The notes beneath the pieces are model-generated. The model was not told the DNA's origin. It ran no database searches and worked only from the letters and a program-made list of their open reading frames with translations. DNA of 27,287 bases, from NCBI GenBank assembly GCA_965644295.1, contig CBFFRP010000095.1, positions 1-27,287 of the forward strand. Reading direction: 5' to 3'. The translations under genes were made by a program, and so were the position numbers. Below, one piece after another: positions 9,389 to 18,656 of this stretch (positions within the stretch are counted from its first letter, which is position 1; each line of letters begins with the position of its first letter). Source of the stretch: Paraphysomonas bandaiensis. Lineage: Eukaryota > Chrysophyceae.

Positions 9389-10434
9389 ATGACAGTGTTT
9401 GGTCACAAGGCTGTAGCACAGAGCCCATACAGTAGATTGAGGATTGAAATTACCCATCCTATACCCCCTGATGGTTTCTGTGCGTACGGCACTCTACATC
9501 GTCGTCTCCACATGCTGCAGACAAACAAAAGGCCCTCAGCCACGTACTGGGAGCTCGACTTCCGTAGACATGACCACAGGATCCACGCTGGCCAGTGGAT
9601 CCAGAACCTCATACAAAACACCCCCAGGGCAATTGCACAGGTCCCACCATAGCCAAACTGCACCACGCCCACACAGCCCTCATCCACAAGCATCAACACA
9701 CCTACACCAGCTCTGAGGACGTCCGTCATTGGTTATCAGTTAGTGAGATACACTCGATAGCTATGCTCCTCACCCCTGTAACCACCTGGGCAACAGACGG
9801 CGAGACCATACGGATCGTAGGCATCCCGACCGACGCTACCGCACATCGCCCCGCATGGACGTCGCCGGAGCTCCGGGAAGCCATCTTAACAGACCACCCC
9901 TACATTGTCTTACACGATGCGCATTACTCCATCCTCAACCCAGCAGGCCTCGCAGCCGACCTCGATAATGCACTCATTCACATAGAGTACCAGATAAAAG
10001 CACTATGTCACCAGGTCCAGACCCCTAGACGGTCCGACTACACAGGCCTAACGAATACCTCTCCGTTGCTGAGGCAACTCACACCCATAGCGCCCTCTGA
10101 CGCCTACCCAACACAACACACACGACAGCAGAACCCACCACATCCCCCCTGTGACACCCCACGCCCCCCACCCCTGACTCACCTCTGGAGCACGGAGAGC
10201 CACCGCCAGGAAAGCACGCACCCTACCACCAGCCCCCACGAGGAAACAGCCTGCCCGAAAAGCCAACTATGCACATTCCTACGCCGAAGTCCCGGACGAA
10301 GTCCATACACATGCCATCTACCGTCCACAGGCCCAATTCAACACCCTACTCCACTCGGCCCACCCACCACAACCGTTCACGTGGGACCCAACGCTCCACC
10401 ACAAAGTCCTCGTGGGCCCCGCCGACACCCTCTT
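9389..10434 (+). pseudogene. LINE ORF1-like region
   Basis: A frame from 9389 to about 9650, then the frame entered near 9650 (long open frame 9595-10590), then a third frame over about 10255-10434 together give one continuous proline-, threonine- and histidine-rich product. Its most structured part, ETIRIVGIPTDATAHRPAW and then HPYIVLHDAHYSILNPAG, is hydrophobic enough to be a folded domain of the RNA-binding ORF1 type, but I recognise no named motif. The section at 10080-10260 is almost entirely P, T, H and Q. At least two frame changes make it a pseudogene. The assignment to ORF1 rests on its place before the endonuclease on the same strand and its shared composition. Confidence 0.5.
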
Positions 10435-10640
10435 AAGGGTAATGCTCTGTACGCCGGAGAGCCAGTCCCCGCCCAGGCCATTCTCTCGGAGTACACCGGA
10501 CATCGCATGCCCATCAGAGAAGCCCGATCCACCGAGTACATCTCAGACAGTACTATCTTGTCCAGGATGCGCTGGTCACATTTGCGATAGACGCAAAAGG
10601 GACAAACGAAGCAAAACCATACTCTGCGCAGCAGGATATT
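10405..10640 (+). pseudogene. possible SET-domain fragment at the end of LINE ORF1
   Basis: Reading through two frame changes (near 10435 and at 10540), the product runs VLVGPADTL, then GNALYAGEPVPAQAILSEYTG, then REARSTEY, then YYLVQDALVTFAIDAKGTNEA. This follows the order of SET methyltransferase motifs: a GxG..A strand pair, an I.EYxG strand, a variable insert, then a (F/Y)xIDA..GN.A segment. In genuine SET domains the last segment leads into the substrate- and cofactor-binding NHxC box. Here the frame leaves the LINE-like composition at that point and no NHxC is visible. It is therefore at best a truncated SET domain. The resemblance is by eye and could be coincidental. Confidence 0.45.
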
Positions 10641-11370
10641 GAATGTCAGATTATTAAGAAGCGCAAGCTTGTGCGTTGCCGCGACCAACCTAACAACTCG
10701 CGCGACACTACTATGCATAGCATGACTCTCATCTCTAGTTACTATTGCATGCACCGACAAGTGCTCAACTATACAACACGATTTAGTTAGCTACATACAT
10801 GGGCATACGACGAGTTGCATGTTTAAGCCGGATCATACACGCTCCTGCCCAATCTACTTGTCCTGACACAAACAACTTGCGGTCGGTGTCTTTGGCATAT
10901 GTCTCCTGCATATGCGGCAGATCTTTAGGGCCCTCTTCAAGCAAGGTGGTGTTCACAGCAGCAGGTAGTCTGGAAGGTAGAATAAAGTAGGAAACTGTGC
11001 ACCTTCAGCCCGCTCGGATGAAACCCTACTAAGCAAGAAATAACATAAAAGCACCACAAATGTACCTGACACTGCTTGGAGAACAGTGCCAGAGCCTTGA
11101 TATAATCTCAGTGACCTGGGTCAGGAGAAACCAAGACTAGGCAGTAGAAGTGTGAGAAGACATGACAGGTCTAATCACATCATTGCCATTATTGCCATGC
11201 ATCCATGAGGAAAGTTTGACGCATTACCTCGGTCATTGGCCACACAGATACCGCATAATGTGAACTCATACTCAGCATCAATCACTCAAAGCAAACGCAG
11301 TGAGCAAGCAGAATGTTGATATACCTGACATCTGCTGACTTAAGAATTTTTGAGTTCTTAAGGTGAACAT
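10640..11370. other. foreign segment between LINE ORF1 and the endonuclease, unidentified
   Basis: Composition drops back to that of the surrounding host DNA and the LINE reading frame disappears, so this is probably an insertion or a replacement. No long frame is convincing. The right edge contains a perfect hairpin at 11339-11362: CTTAAGAA and TTCTTAAG around an eight-base loop. I found no terminal repeats or target duplication, so its nature is open. Confidence 0.4.
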
Positions 11371-11564
11371 CCCGGATGCTTAACTTCAGCATGCAGCCCA
11401 ATACCCCGGTTACCCTTCTGGTGGGCCCTGTCCCGGATGTCCTTGAGGTGGGCCCATTCCCGGATGCCGAAGATGTTGAACTCGGCGCGCAGGAATGGCA
11501 AGATTTCATTTTGACAGCAAGCTACCACACGCAACCGCATCCCCGGCGTCGGATTGCAGTCCCC
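11371..11564 (+). other. GC-rich coding-like fragment before the endonuclease
   Basis: The plus strand is open with a PVTLLVGPVPDVLEVGPFPD-like product. The minus strand is open too, with an AEFNIFGIREWAHLKDIRD-like product and G/C at most third positions. The LINE runs on the plus strand, which favours the plus reading, but the minus reading looks at least as protein-like. I recognise neither. Confidence 0.3.
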
Positions 11565-12340
11565 TTACACCTACCACGACTTTCACTTTCTCCACATGGG
11601 ATGTTAATGGTAACGCCTATCCTTCACTACATTCGCACGTAACGCATCGATTGCCTATACCTGCTTGTCACAACACCAGGCAGCGTATCTCGCTGACTAC
11701 ATCCAGGACCAACTACCAGGGGTACTTGTATGCAACTTCCTCAACACAACGAAGAAACTCGGCCCCCATGACCCGCACATGGGAGGAACTATCGCAGTGG
11801 TCAGCGAGGCATGGAAGGGAAGCGTTCGCCGCACGAGCACCGACTGCACAGGGCTAGGGCTCATATCTAGAATTGAGTTCCACATCAGCAGACCCAACAA
11901 AGACGAAAGGCTCACCATTATAGGAGCATACATCCCCCCCAAGCCCACAACCGACGGACCCTGCACATTGTGGGCTTCCCTAAATGCCTTCGGTAAGAAA
12001 GCTCCCAGAAATGGTGCCACTGGACCGTACGACATTCTCATGAACATCCTATCCAAATGGATCACCAAAGCCAGAGCTAACAATCACACCGTACTTGTTG
12101 GCGGAGACTTCTACGCCTAACTAGAAGGACACAAAGGAAAACGAGACCTTCGTGGCTTCGCAAAATCATTGCAGCTGACAGCCCCCCCTTGACACAGAGG
12201 TCCCATACTACACCTTCTACTGGAAAGACAGTGGTATCTCTCGAATCGACCACATACTGCATGCACCCCTCCCCATCCATCTCCGCAACACTGGCAACGG
12301 ATGTATGACGCAGCCTCGTTTGACAACTCAACTGTCACCT
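11565..12340 (+). pseudogene. LINE AP-type endonuclease, N-terminal and central part
   Basis: This domain nicks target DNA to prime LINE integration. The motifs are in order. FSTWDVNG near 11590 is the first conserved asparagine motif. GGTIAVVSEAW follows near 11790, then LTIIGAYIPP, then HTVLVGGDFYA near 12090-12118, where the family has GDFN and here N is changed to Y. YTFYWKDSGISRIDHIL lies near 12215-12265 (the TF...SRIDYI motif). Breaks include a frame change near 11660, a TAA at 12118-12120 where a glutamine codon is expected, and another frame change near 12190. The frame fades at about 12340, and the last motif is found only beyond the next foreign segment. Confidence 0.85.
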
Positions 12341-12344
12341 CACA

Positions 12345-13480
12345 GTTTGGTTTGATAACCAAGACTATGGCTCGTGATAACGCTAATAACTACTATCACT
12401 GTATGGGAATCAAGAAAATGAGACCAAAGAAGTGATATTATTACTGTACAGGTAAACTTATGTTTCAATCAACTATACTCGAGTGACTGACTCCCGCGAA
12501 GAATCAGCACGCAAACACCACCGCTAGTGATGTCAGGTCGCTAGTACCCAAGTAAGGTTAACATAAACAAAACTGAGTCACAACAGAAACATAAAGTATG
12601 AAGACAACCGTAGAGCTGCACACACACAACGTCATCCATGTCACACTGTGTTGCAACACACAACCACAACGCAGGCTGTGTCATACAAGCAGTATAACAA
12701 TATACAGTCATGTCAACGACTCTTATCAAATACGGTTGTACAACACTGTATAATGTATATCATGTTGCATTCCTCATAACTACAATTGTACTTGGAAAAT
12801 ACTAGCTAACGTACACTTTCATATGTAAGACAACTCACTCCAGATATTTAAACATACAACAACAGAGGAGCCATCATATAAGCTCCTGATAAGTAAGAAC
12901 TTCTCGTTACTTTGCTTTCAGCATGCAAGTCCAGTACCTTAGATGCAAGGAGCTTCACTAACGAGCGACCAACGGTGTACAGTGGACCCTGTTGTGCATT
13001 GTGCTCCATTGAGTGCATATTAGCCTTATGAAGGCCATCAAGTGGTACACGTATACCCACAAATGGAGGTAATAGTCTCTGGATGCACTTTCTACCCGTG
13101 ACCAGTGTATGCAGGGTCTGTGCAATTCTTCCGATGCGGGTGTGAGGGTCTGCAAGGCCTGTCTCTGACATACTGGTCGCTGAGGCTGGGTTGCCATGCT
13201 AGGAGTCCTATTCAATGCTGAAGAGCTGCAGTCCGAGTACTGGTTCAGGTTTGAGAGAAGCTTGAGGCTTTAGTCAACAACGTGGAACGAGTTCATTACT
13301 TCTGTGTTTTGCCATGAATAATAATAATATGAGTGGTTGTTTGTTGTCTGCTGATGAATGCGTTATTGATAGTTAGTTGCGCTCTGCGCCTCCAAGCACA
13401 ACATCGTAGTCTTGAAGTATCACTTGTAGTAACGCACTATAGCCACGTAAGTAGGGCACGCGAGATGCCACGTGGTCACA
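12345..13480. other. foreign segment splitting the endonuclease, unidentified
   Basis: The endonuclease frame is lost near 12340, and its final SDHRPVW-like motif appears only after 13500. In an intact domain these lie some tens of residues apart, so about 1.1 kb has been inserted. The segment has host-like composition and no convincing frame. I looked for inverted ends and a target duplication and found none I would trust. Confidence 0.5.
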
Positions 13481-13754
13481 GATGCTACACATCTGACGCC
13501 CTCCTAGCTGCAGCCTTTGATCACAGACCGGTCTGGATCAAGGTTGCCATTAGTGGAACAGGACCAACCCTCCCAAAGGAACGGCATCTCCAGATCCCAC
13601 CTCGGCTCAACAACAACCCTGCTGACCACGAATTGGTAGAACAATTCCAGAAACACCTCCACGCCCACCTCACCTCATTACCTGAGCTCCACACAAACCC
13701 CACACCGCCGAACACGCCGCCATAAAACTGGCGCTTCTCCATCGCATCACCCTT
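13481..13754 (+). pseudogene. LINE endonuclease C-terminus and start of the linker to RT
   Basis: The frame contains SDALLAAAFDHRPVWIKV, where DHRPVW is the last conserved endonuclease motif (general form SDHxPV). It runs on into a polar linker. A frame change near 13715 leads to an AAIKLALLHRIT stretch before the sequence is cut by the inverted-repeat element at 13755. Confidence 0.75.
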
Positions 13755-13795
13755 AAGCAAACTATTTTCAAACTTGGGAGAAAATTTTTCCCAAA
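13755..13795 (+). repeat. left terminal inverted repeat and subterminal hairpin of element 1
   Basis: The 25-base terminal repeat (13755-13779) is followed by a palindrome, TTGGGA at 13774-13779 pairing with TCCCAA at 13789-13794 over a nine-base loop. Confidence 0.8.
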
Positions 13796-13977
13796 TATTT
13801 TCATTAATGATTTCTAGTTGACTATACATATTTTAAGATGAAAAAAGGATATACAACAGCTTGGATGTTGATAAAAGTAAGGTAATATTATCAAGCTGTT
13901 TTTAGGTTCTTATCAAGTTTATTACTTTATTGTTATTATTGTTGCATGCAAAATACAATAGACAATACTCATTAAAC

Positions 13978-14502
13978 TTATGATGATTGCAAGAAACGCA
14001 AACGGTTAATTTCTTTTTTCATTTTGCAGTTATCATCAATTATTACTGAATTTTGTTGAGCAAGCATAACAAGAGTACCTTCATCAACAAATTTCTTCAA
14101 TCCCTTCGTTCTCCTCTTTCGTCGTCTTGATTTATTCTTCTTACTTCTGTAGTCCTCCTCGTCGGCTTCGGAAGTTATTGAATCTTCATCATCATGAACG
14201 CTCCTCTTTCGCGAGCAGTTCGGCTTAGAAGTATCGGCAGGGCGAACTCGTTCTTTGGCAATGAGGGCATCAATTTGTTCCTGTTGATGCCTCACCATTT
14301 CCGTCAACGATAAAATCGTCTTCTCCTGCTGATCCAGTATCTCACTGCGAACATTGCGAACATTCTCCCTTTCCACTTTCCACTCCTCCTCTACTACATC
14401 GGACACCAAATCTTCAACAATAGGCTGCTTCTCTTTGAAAGGCACGCAGTTCTTCTTACCTTCATCGTCTTTTGACATCTTCTTCCATATTGGTATTGAC
14501 AC
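13978..14502 (-). CDS. unknown coiled-coil protein with a basic nuclear-type patch
   Basis: I do not recognise this 174-codon frame. The middle (about residues 35-85) is highly charged and heptad-like, consistent with a coiled coil. It is followed by an acidic EDSITSEADEEDY stretch and then a strongly basic SKKNKSRRRKRRTKG run that would act as a nuclear localisation signal. The first ATG is eight codons in (14478), and the frame opens with GTG, so the true start is either that ATG or an upstream exon. A short frame starting ATG at 14639 and ending at a GTAGTA splice-donor-like site at 14579 could be such an exon. It faces away from the plus-strand ORF at 14647, with a short AT-rich gap, a divergent pair sharing a promoter. 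Both lie inside element 1. Confidence 0.4.
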   Translation of the reverse strand: MSIPIWKKMSKDDEGKKNCVPFKEKQPIVEDLVSDVVEEEWKVERENVRNVRSEILDQQEKTILSLTEMVRHQQEQIDALIAKERVRPADTSKPNCSRKRSVHDDEDSITSEADEEDYRSKKNKSRRRKRRTKGLKKFVDEGTLVMLAQQNSVIIDDNCKMKKEINRLRFLQSS

Positions 14503-14646
14503 TGAGCCTAAACCATACAGTAGCTAGTAAGTAACATTTAAAATGTAACTTCGAAACAACATAATATATATTATACTACCTTATCAAAACCAGTCTCTTT
14601 TTCTACCATTACCCAAGCAATTTCTCCATTTTGGGTCATTCCAAAC

Positions 14647-15030
14647 TTGACGTTATATGAACTCTTACTTTACGTTGTCTTTGTGTTAATATGTATGTCC
14701 AGATCCAAATACGTGTACACCCCACAACAGTACAAAGATCACATTGAATCTGCACTGTCGACAAAGAAATCACGCTGCATTGTGGAAGATCTTTTCGCGA
14801 TTCCAGACTACAAGAAACTATTGGACGCTCACACAGACAGACGGTTAAACGCCCAAATTAAGGGTGAGAAGACAAGCCAAAAAATAGAGGCTGAGTGGAA
14901 GAAGGTTCAAAAACAGTGGAAGCGGATTGGTTTGAGACATGAATCGTTTCATTTGCCAGATTCAGACCTTTTCAGTCAATATCCAACATTAGAGCTGCGA
15001 CGGCTAACGCTCCTGAGCATATTTCTTTAG
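14647..15030 (+). CDS. unknown lysine-rich protein inside element 1
   Basis: A 127-codon frame. The likely start is the internal ATG at 14695, because the first 16 residues are hydrophobic and the following part (SKYVYTPQQYKDHIESAL, then CIVEDLFAIPDYKKLLDAH, then KKVQKQWKRIG) looks like a folded, DNA- or protein-binding product. I cannot place it in a family. Signs of splicing follow: TTTCTTTAG at the end of the frame resembles a 3' splice site with a CTAAC branch-like word about 20 bases upstream. After it the same frame stays open to a GTGAGTAAG donor-like site at 15121. The gene model is therefore uncertain. Confidence 0.35.
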   Translation: MTLYELLLYVVFVLICMSRSKYVYTPQQYKDHIESALSTKKSRCIVEDLFAIPDYKKLLDAHTDRRLNAQIKGEKTSQKIEAEWKKVQKQWKRIGLRHESFHLPDSDLFSQYPTLELRRLTLLSIFL

Positions 15031-15135
15031 TTTGTTACACCTGCACTTGTCACGACAATTGCCCGAGATAGAGATCCTGAGCACCTCTCTTTTAACAGAG
15101 AAAACTCTGTGCTGTTCACTGTGAGTAAGATATAA

Positions 15136-16091
15136 CAAGATACGTACTATTTGGATTCGTATTTATGGCAAACAATTCGTGTTTACTGGTGTCCAGAAGA
15201 AGGTCCGTCCACTGTGTTCAGGACTGGAATAATACCGAAAAGAGTTCAGAATAAATTATCCTACGATTTCGTCGTTTGGCATAGTATTTGCCGAAACATT
15301 CACTGCCAACTTGACGTTTGACAAGTTCTACTCTGAAGATGTCTCCTCTTGCAGTTTAAGAGTATTCGTAGAGGGACTATTAATCCGAAGCAATTCCTGC
15401 GTTGTTGACACGATTGGTGCAGCACGGAGTAGATATTATGTGGGGAAAATGGAATGGGTATAGAACAAAAGAAAGAAGCAAATAGTTGTGCACGCTCATA
15501 GGAAAGATGGGAAGCAACACACAGTATTAAGTAATGCGTATACGAGGCGGACAACCAAGGCCTCGACATCATATATGTATTCCTGTGCGTGATGACTATT
15601 ACAAGCTGTTTTATGCCTATCTATGACAAATACAACAAGCAAATCAAACAGAGGGTATGACCACACAGGGATGGTGGCAATGGGCGTTTGGGTGAGGCGG
15701 GAGAGCATAATTTATTTGTTTATGTTTGGTTGTATATAATAGAAAACACTGTCAACGCATATCGTCATATAATGAATGTCGATTCCGAAGATTTTGAGTA
15801 CTTTGGTTATTGTCAAACTCTAGCAAACGATTTGTATGTGTATGCAAGCACACTCTCTGATAGTACTATTTAGTAGAGTAATACAATAAATTTAATTGAT
15901 TTGGACGTAAATATATTACTTCTTATAAGTGTGGTTACTGACTGTGGTTCTTAATGAGTGTGGTTAAGACCAAATGTAAAAAGGTTTCTTGGAATCGTCA
16001 TCATTATACAACATTATAATATTCTTCATTTCCTCTGTCTAAATTATATCAACAATAAACATGAGGTTTTCATGATGAAATTTTTAAAAAG
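15136..16091. other. right half of element 1, no gene identified
   Basis: Short frames only. A plus-strand frame at 15688-15873 is open for 61 codons without recognisable motifs. Fragments such as GIIPKRVQNKLSYDFVVW near 15225-15285 look protein-like but break quickly. This may be a degenerate coding region of the element, possibly a lost transposase, but nothing shows that directly. Confidence 0.35.
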
Positions 16092-16135
16092 TCCCAAATT
16101 TAGAAATTTTTCCCAAGTTTGAAAAAAGTTTGCTT
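16092..16135 (-). repeat. right terminal inverted repeat of element 1
   Basis: Inverted copy of the left end at 16111-16135, one mismatch in 25. A second TCCCAA box begins 19 bases inside the first (16092 and 16111). Confidence 0.8.
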
Positions 16136-17610
16136 CCTGGACGCGGCTCATGACACCCGTAATGCGGAAAGATCGAAGAAAACCAGCATCCATGCAAAAT
16201 GTCAACGCAAACGCTCCCAGTTCAAGGACGGATTCTCTGCCGAGATGAGAGTCCTCCAAACAGCACTCCACCTGCTCATATACCTCAAACGAAAACTCTT
16301 CACCAGAGCTGGACACCTCCACTGGGTCTCGGACCCCTGCCTATACAGCATCATCCGGAAAGGGATCAGCAGATGGGAACACAGCGCCGCTGAGCTGGAC
16401 CGCTCCTCAGTGGACCCCGATCGACCGCCCACTGCCATAATCCGGGCCGCGACAGACCCGCGGCAAATTCTAACATGGACTGCAGCAACTGTCACCGGCG
16501 CCGACTTTGACAACCTCCGCGACAGTATCACGCGAATGCTCCAAGGGAGAGCCCGCTCTGAAATGAGGAAAAGGATGACCATCAGAACGCACGCCCTCCA
16601 AGAGCAACTAGAACTTCAAAATATCGGCAAAGTACTACAATCCATTGGACTCAAGCGAAAACAGACACTGCCACCTTCTCGTCTCACCTTATAAGATGGG
16701 GCCACGTTCACCATCCCCTCTGAAATACAGGACGCCCTAAACAAGCACTTCACAGCACATCACGCATTCCCCATGGGCCTGGACCCCGCTGCCCACAGAT
16801 TACACCACGATGCCACCTGGTGGCGCGAGCTAGCAGCCGGCACTAACCCCCTTCACCCAAACTCTGCCATCCCGCTCCAACACCAAATCGGACTACGCAC
16901 ACTCTGCACGACGAAAGTCAGCTCATCCACCACAGGAAACATCCGGGAAGCCCTACGGAAACAAATCACGCTAAACGAATTCCACTCCACCCTCGACAGT
17001 ATAGCCAATGGTAAAGCACCTGGGCCGTTGGACGCCACAGGTCAAAATCGAAGTACTCGGTCTTCTACAGACGCTCTGGACTCATCACCACATCCCCCAC
17101 TGGTGGCGAGACAGAGTCATGACCCCACTGCTCAAGAAACCGGGGAACACGTCACTCAAAAATCTGAGACCAATCGGCTTACTCGAGGTCCTTCGCAAAC
17201 TGATGACACGCATTATCACGCACAGGCTCCTAAAAATTTGGGAAGACGAAGACGTTTTACACCCGGCACAACATGGATATCGATGGCGACATGGCACAGA
17301 CACTGTCATCCTTCGCGTACTAGCGGCCACCGAACTAGCCAAACTCACCGGACACACGAAAATATGCACCTTCTGGGACTTCGAAAAGGCTTTTGACTCC
17401 ATTGCACCCAACCTACTCAGACTAGCGTGAGCGAGGCTTGGAGTTCCAGAAGACACCATTAAATGGCTCAGTGTAGGAGGCCGCACCTACATCTGGAATC
17501 CAAAAACCCTCAACGCACTAAGCCAATCCGAAGGCTCCTTCCTCCAACACCCTGACATGGGCTTCTCCCTCCAAAAACAACTGGAGTCACAGACAGACTA
17601 ACCAAAATCC
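16136..17610 (+). pseudogene. LINE reverse transcriptase, truncated
   Basis: The frame starting in the right end of element 1 carries the basic linker before RT. After a stop at 16692-16694 the same frame continues to the ANGKAPGP phrase near 17010-17030, the family KxPGPDG motif. A frame change then leads to WWRDRVMTPLLKKPG, then LRPIGLLEVLRKLMTRIITHRL, then LHPAQHGYRWRHGT, then FWDFEKAFDS near 17375-17402 (RT motif A with its catalytic aspartate). A TGA at 17428-17430 interrupts, and homology continues to GFSLQ near 17570. The following QGxxxSP motif, the FADD catalytic box and the thumb are absent. They seem to have been deleted before the RNase H remnant. The enzyme is inactive in this copy. 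Confidence 0.85.
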
Positions 17611-17639
17611 TCCACCTCACAACCCCAGAGCACACCACA

Positions 17640-18117
17640 CCTGGACTTGACATCATACACATACGAGACCCTCGCGATGTCAGCTGCCCTAATGTTCTCC
17701 AAAGTCATACCACCCACTCACTGTGCCTATGTGTACTGTCAGGCGGTTCAAACACGAACCACAGAAGCCCTGGCACGCAGGAGGAGAGCACTAGGCTCGA
17801 AGCCCCAGGGCATCTTTTACGAATGCCTTGCTACTGAACATCACAAACAGCGTCCAATCAAATGGGTTCGTTCCCACCAACGCCAGACCAAAGTAAGTGG
17901 ACCTACAACGACAATGGCATCTACATAGCTGACGCGGCCGCCAGTGGGCATTGGACAATGATCAACTGAAATCACACACCTCCTAGAGGAATTCCTCACT
18001 TCTGGCCAATGGCACTGGAGGAGATACGACAAATATCTTCTCACAGACAGTGGCCCCATGCTAGGGGACGTCACCGATCTCCAACATCAATGGGACCTCC
18101 ACCAGTACACACTCACG
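17640..18117 (+). pseudogene. LINE RNase H remnant and C-terminus
   Basis: Near 17740-17950 the frames read a basic helix, then IKWVRSH (RNase H has a conserved histidine segment of this kind), then after a frame change KWTYNDNGIYIADAAASG, which fits the final conserved (N/D)..AD.AA segment. The tail GQWHWRRYDKYLL continues to about 18115. The first acidic part of RNase H is not visible, consistent with the deletion upstream. The sequence stops where the gypsy LTR candidate begins. Confidence 0.5.
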
Positions 18118-18656
18118 TGTAACGCAGTACTGGTTATTTTCTGCGTTGGTAGTAGTATTATATGTTACTCTTCTGTTGTACTCTCTAACACGTACAGAGT
18201 GTTTTTGTATTTTCAGTTTTCAGTTACATATTCAGTTTCTACTCTTTCAGTGTATACACGGAGTGTTGAAGCTGTACATACGTACCGGATAAAATACTTC
18301 TGATCTGGTGTGTTGTGTGCTGAAGTGAAATGCTGAACATGATGTTGTATGTGTGTGTTACTGTAGAGTTGTATAGCATGTTACTCACTTTTCTATTACA
18401 CGTTTTAAATAACGATTTATTTAAATTCTTTCGCGGTTTGCGTCTGAGTTGAGGAGCATCACCCGCTGGTGAGCTTAACAGTGTAGCAGCCCGCTGGCGT
18501 GCACTTAAAATCTTTTTAAAACGTTATAGATCAGTGTTGTTTTTGTGTGAGCATACGTTGTTCTTAAGAACAACTACAGTAATATTACTCTGTTGATAAG
18601 AACAATACATTATACATTTATTGTGTTATTGAGCCCTTTGAACTGTTCTAAGAGTC
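18118..18656 (+). repeat. candidate 5' LTR and leader of the gypsy element
   Basis: LINE-like sequence ends at a TGTAACGCAG boundary, and LTRs commonly begin TGTNA. The region is T-rich and non-coding up to the gag start. I could not place the LTR end or the primer site: TGGTGAGC near 18469 and TGGCGTGC near 18495 are candidates but neither is preceded by a clear CA. The missing 3' LTR is needed to settle this. Confidence 0.5.

Larger units (their letters stand above)
13755..16135. mobile_element. inverted-repeat DNA transposon (element 1) inside the LINE
   Basis: The ends at 13755-13779 and 16111-16135 are inverted repeats, 24 of 25 bases matching, beginning AAGCAAACT. Element and flanks differ sharply in composition: AT-rich inside, A/C-rich LINE outside, with LINE coding on both sides. 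The left end has a GGGA...TCCC hairpin with a nine-base loop. The right end has two GGGA boxes 19 bases apart. Exactly the same layout is seen in the element at 20313-24093. A target duplication is not clear: the left flank has TA, the right flank TC. Inside lie two divergent ORFs I cannot identify and no visible DDE transposase, so it may be non-autonomous or a new type. Confidence 0.75.
9389..18117 (+). mobile_element. decayed non-LTR (LINE) retrotransposon, interrupted by other DNA
   Basis: The segments at about 9440-10640, 11370-12340, 13480-13754 and 16136-18117 share a distinct plus-strand composition, rich in A and C and clearly higher in GC than the rest. In this order they encode an ORF1-like protein, an AP-type endonuclease, a reverse transcriptase and an RNase H remnant, which is the layout of several LINE clades. 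All parts are on the plus strand and all carry frame changes or stops. Three other segments break the element. The right end is cut by the LTR candidate of the gypsy element. The left end is uncertain. Clade assignment would need a phylogeny of the RT. Confidence 0.78.

Noticed and set aside
10377-10760. Minus-strand ORFs across the LINE ORF1 region
   Set aside because: They are shadows of the biased A/C-rich plus-strand coding sequence. The plus-strand readings keep the motif order.
12848-13215. Minus-strand ORFs of 107 and 85 codons in the segment splitting the endonuclease
   Set aside because: The two frames overlap each other, neither has recognisable motifs, and the segment's boundaries are unknown.
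13755-16135. Assignment of element 1 to PIF/Harbinger or piggyBac
   Set aside because: The ends lack the characteristic terminal bases of these groups, no TTAA or matching TWA duplication is present, and no DDE transposase was found.
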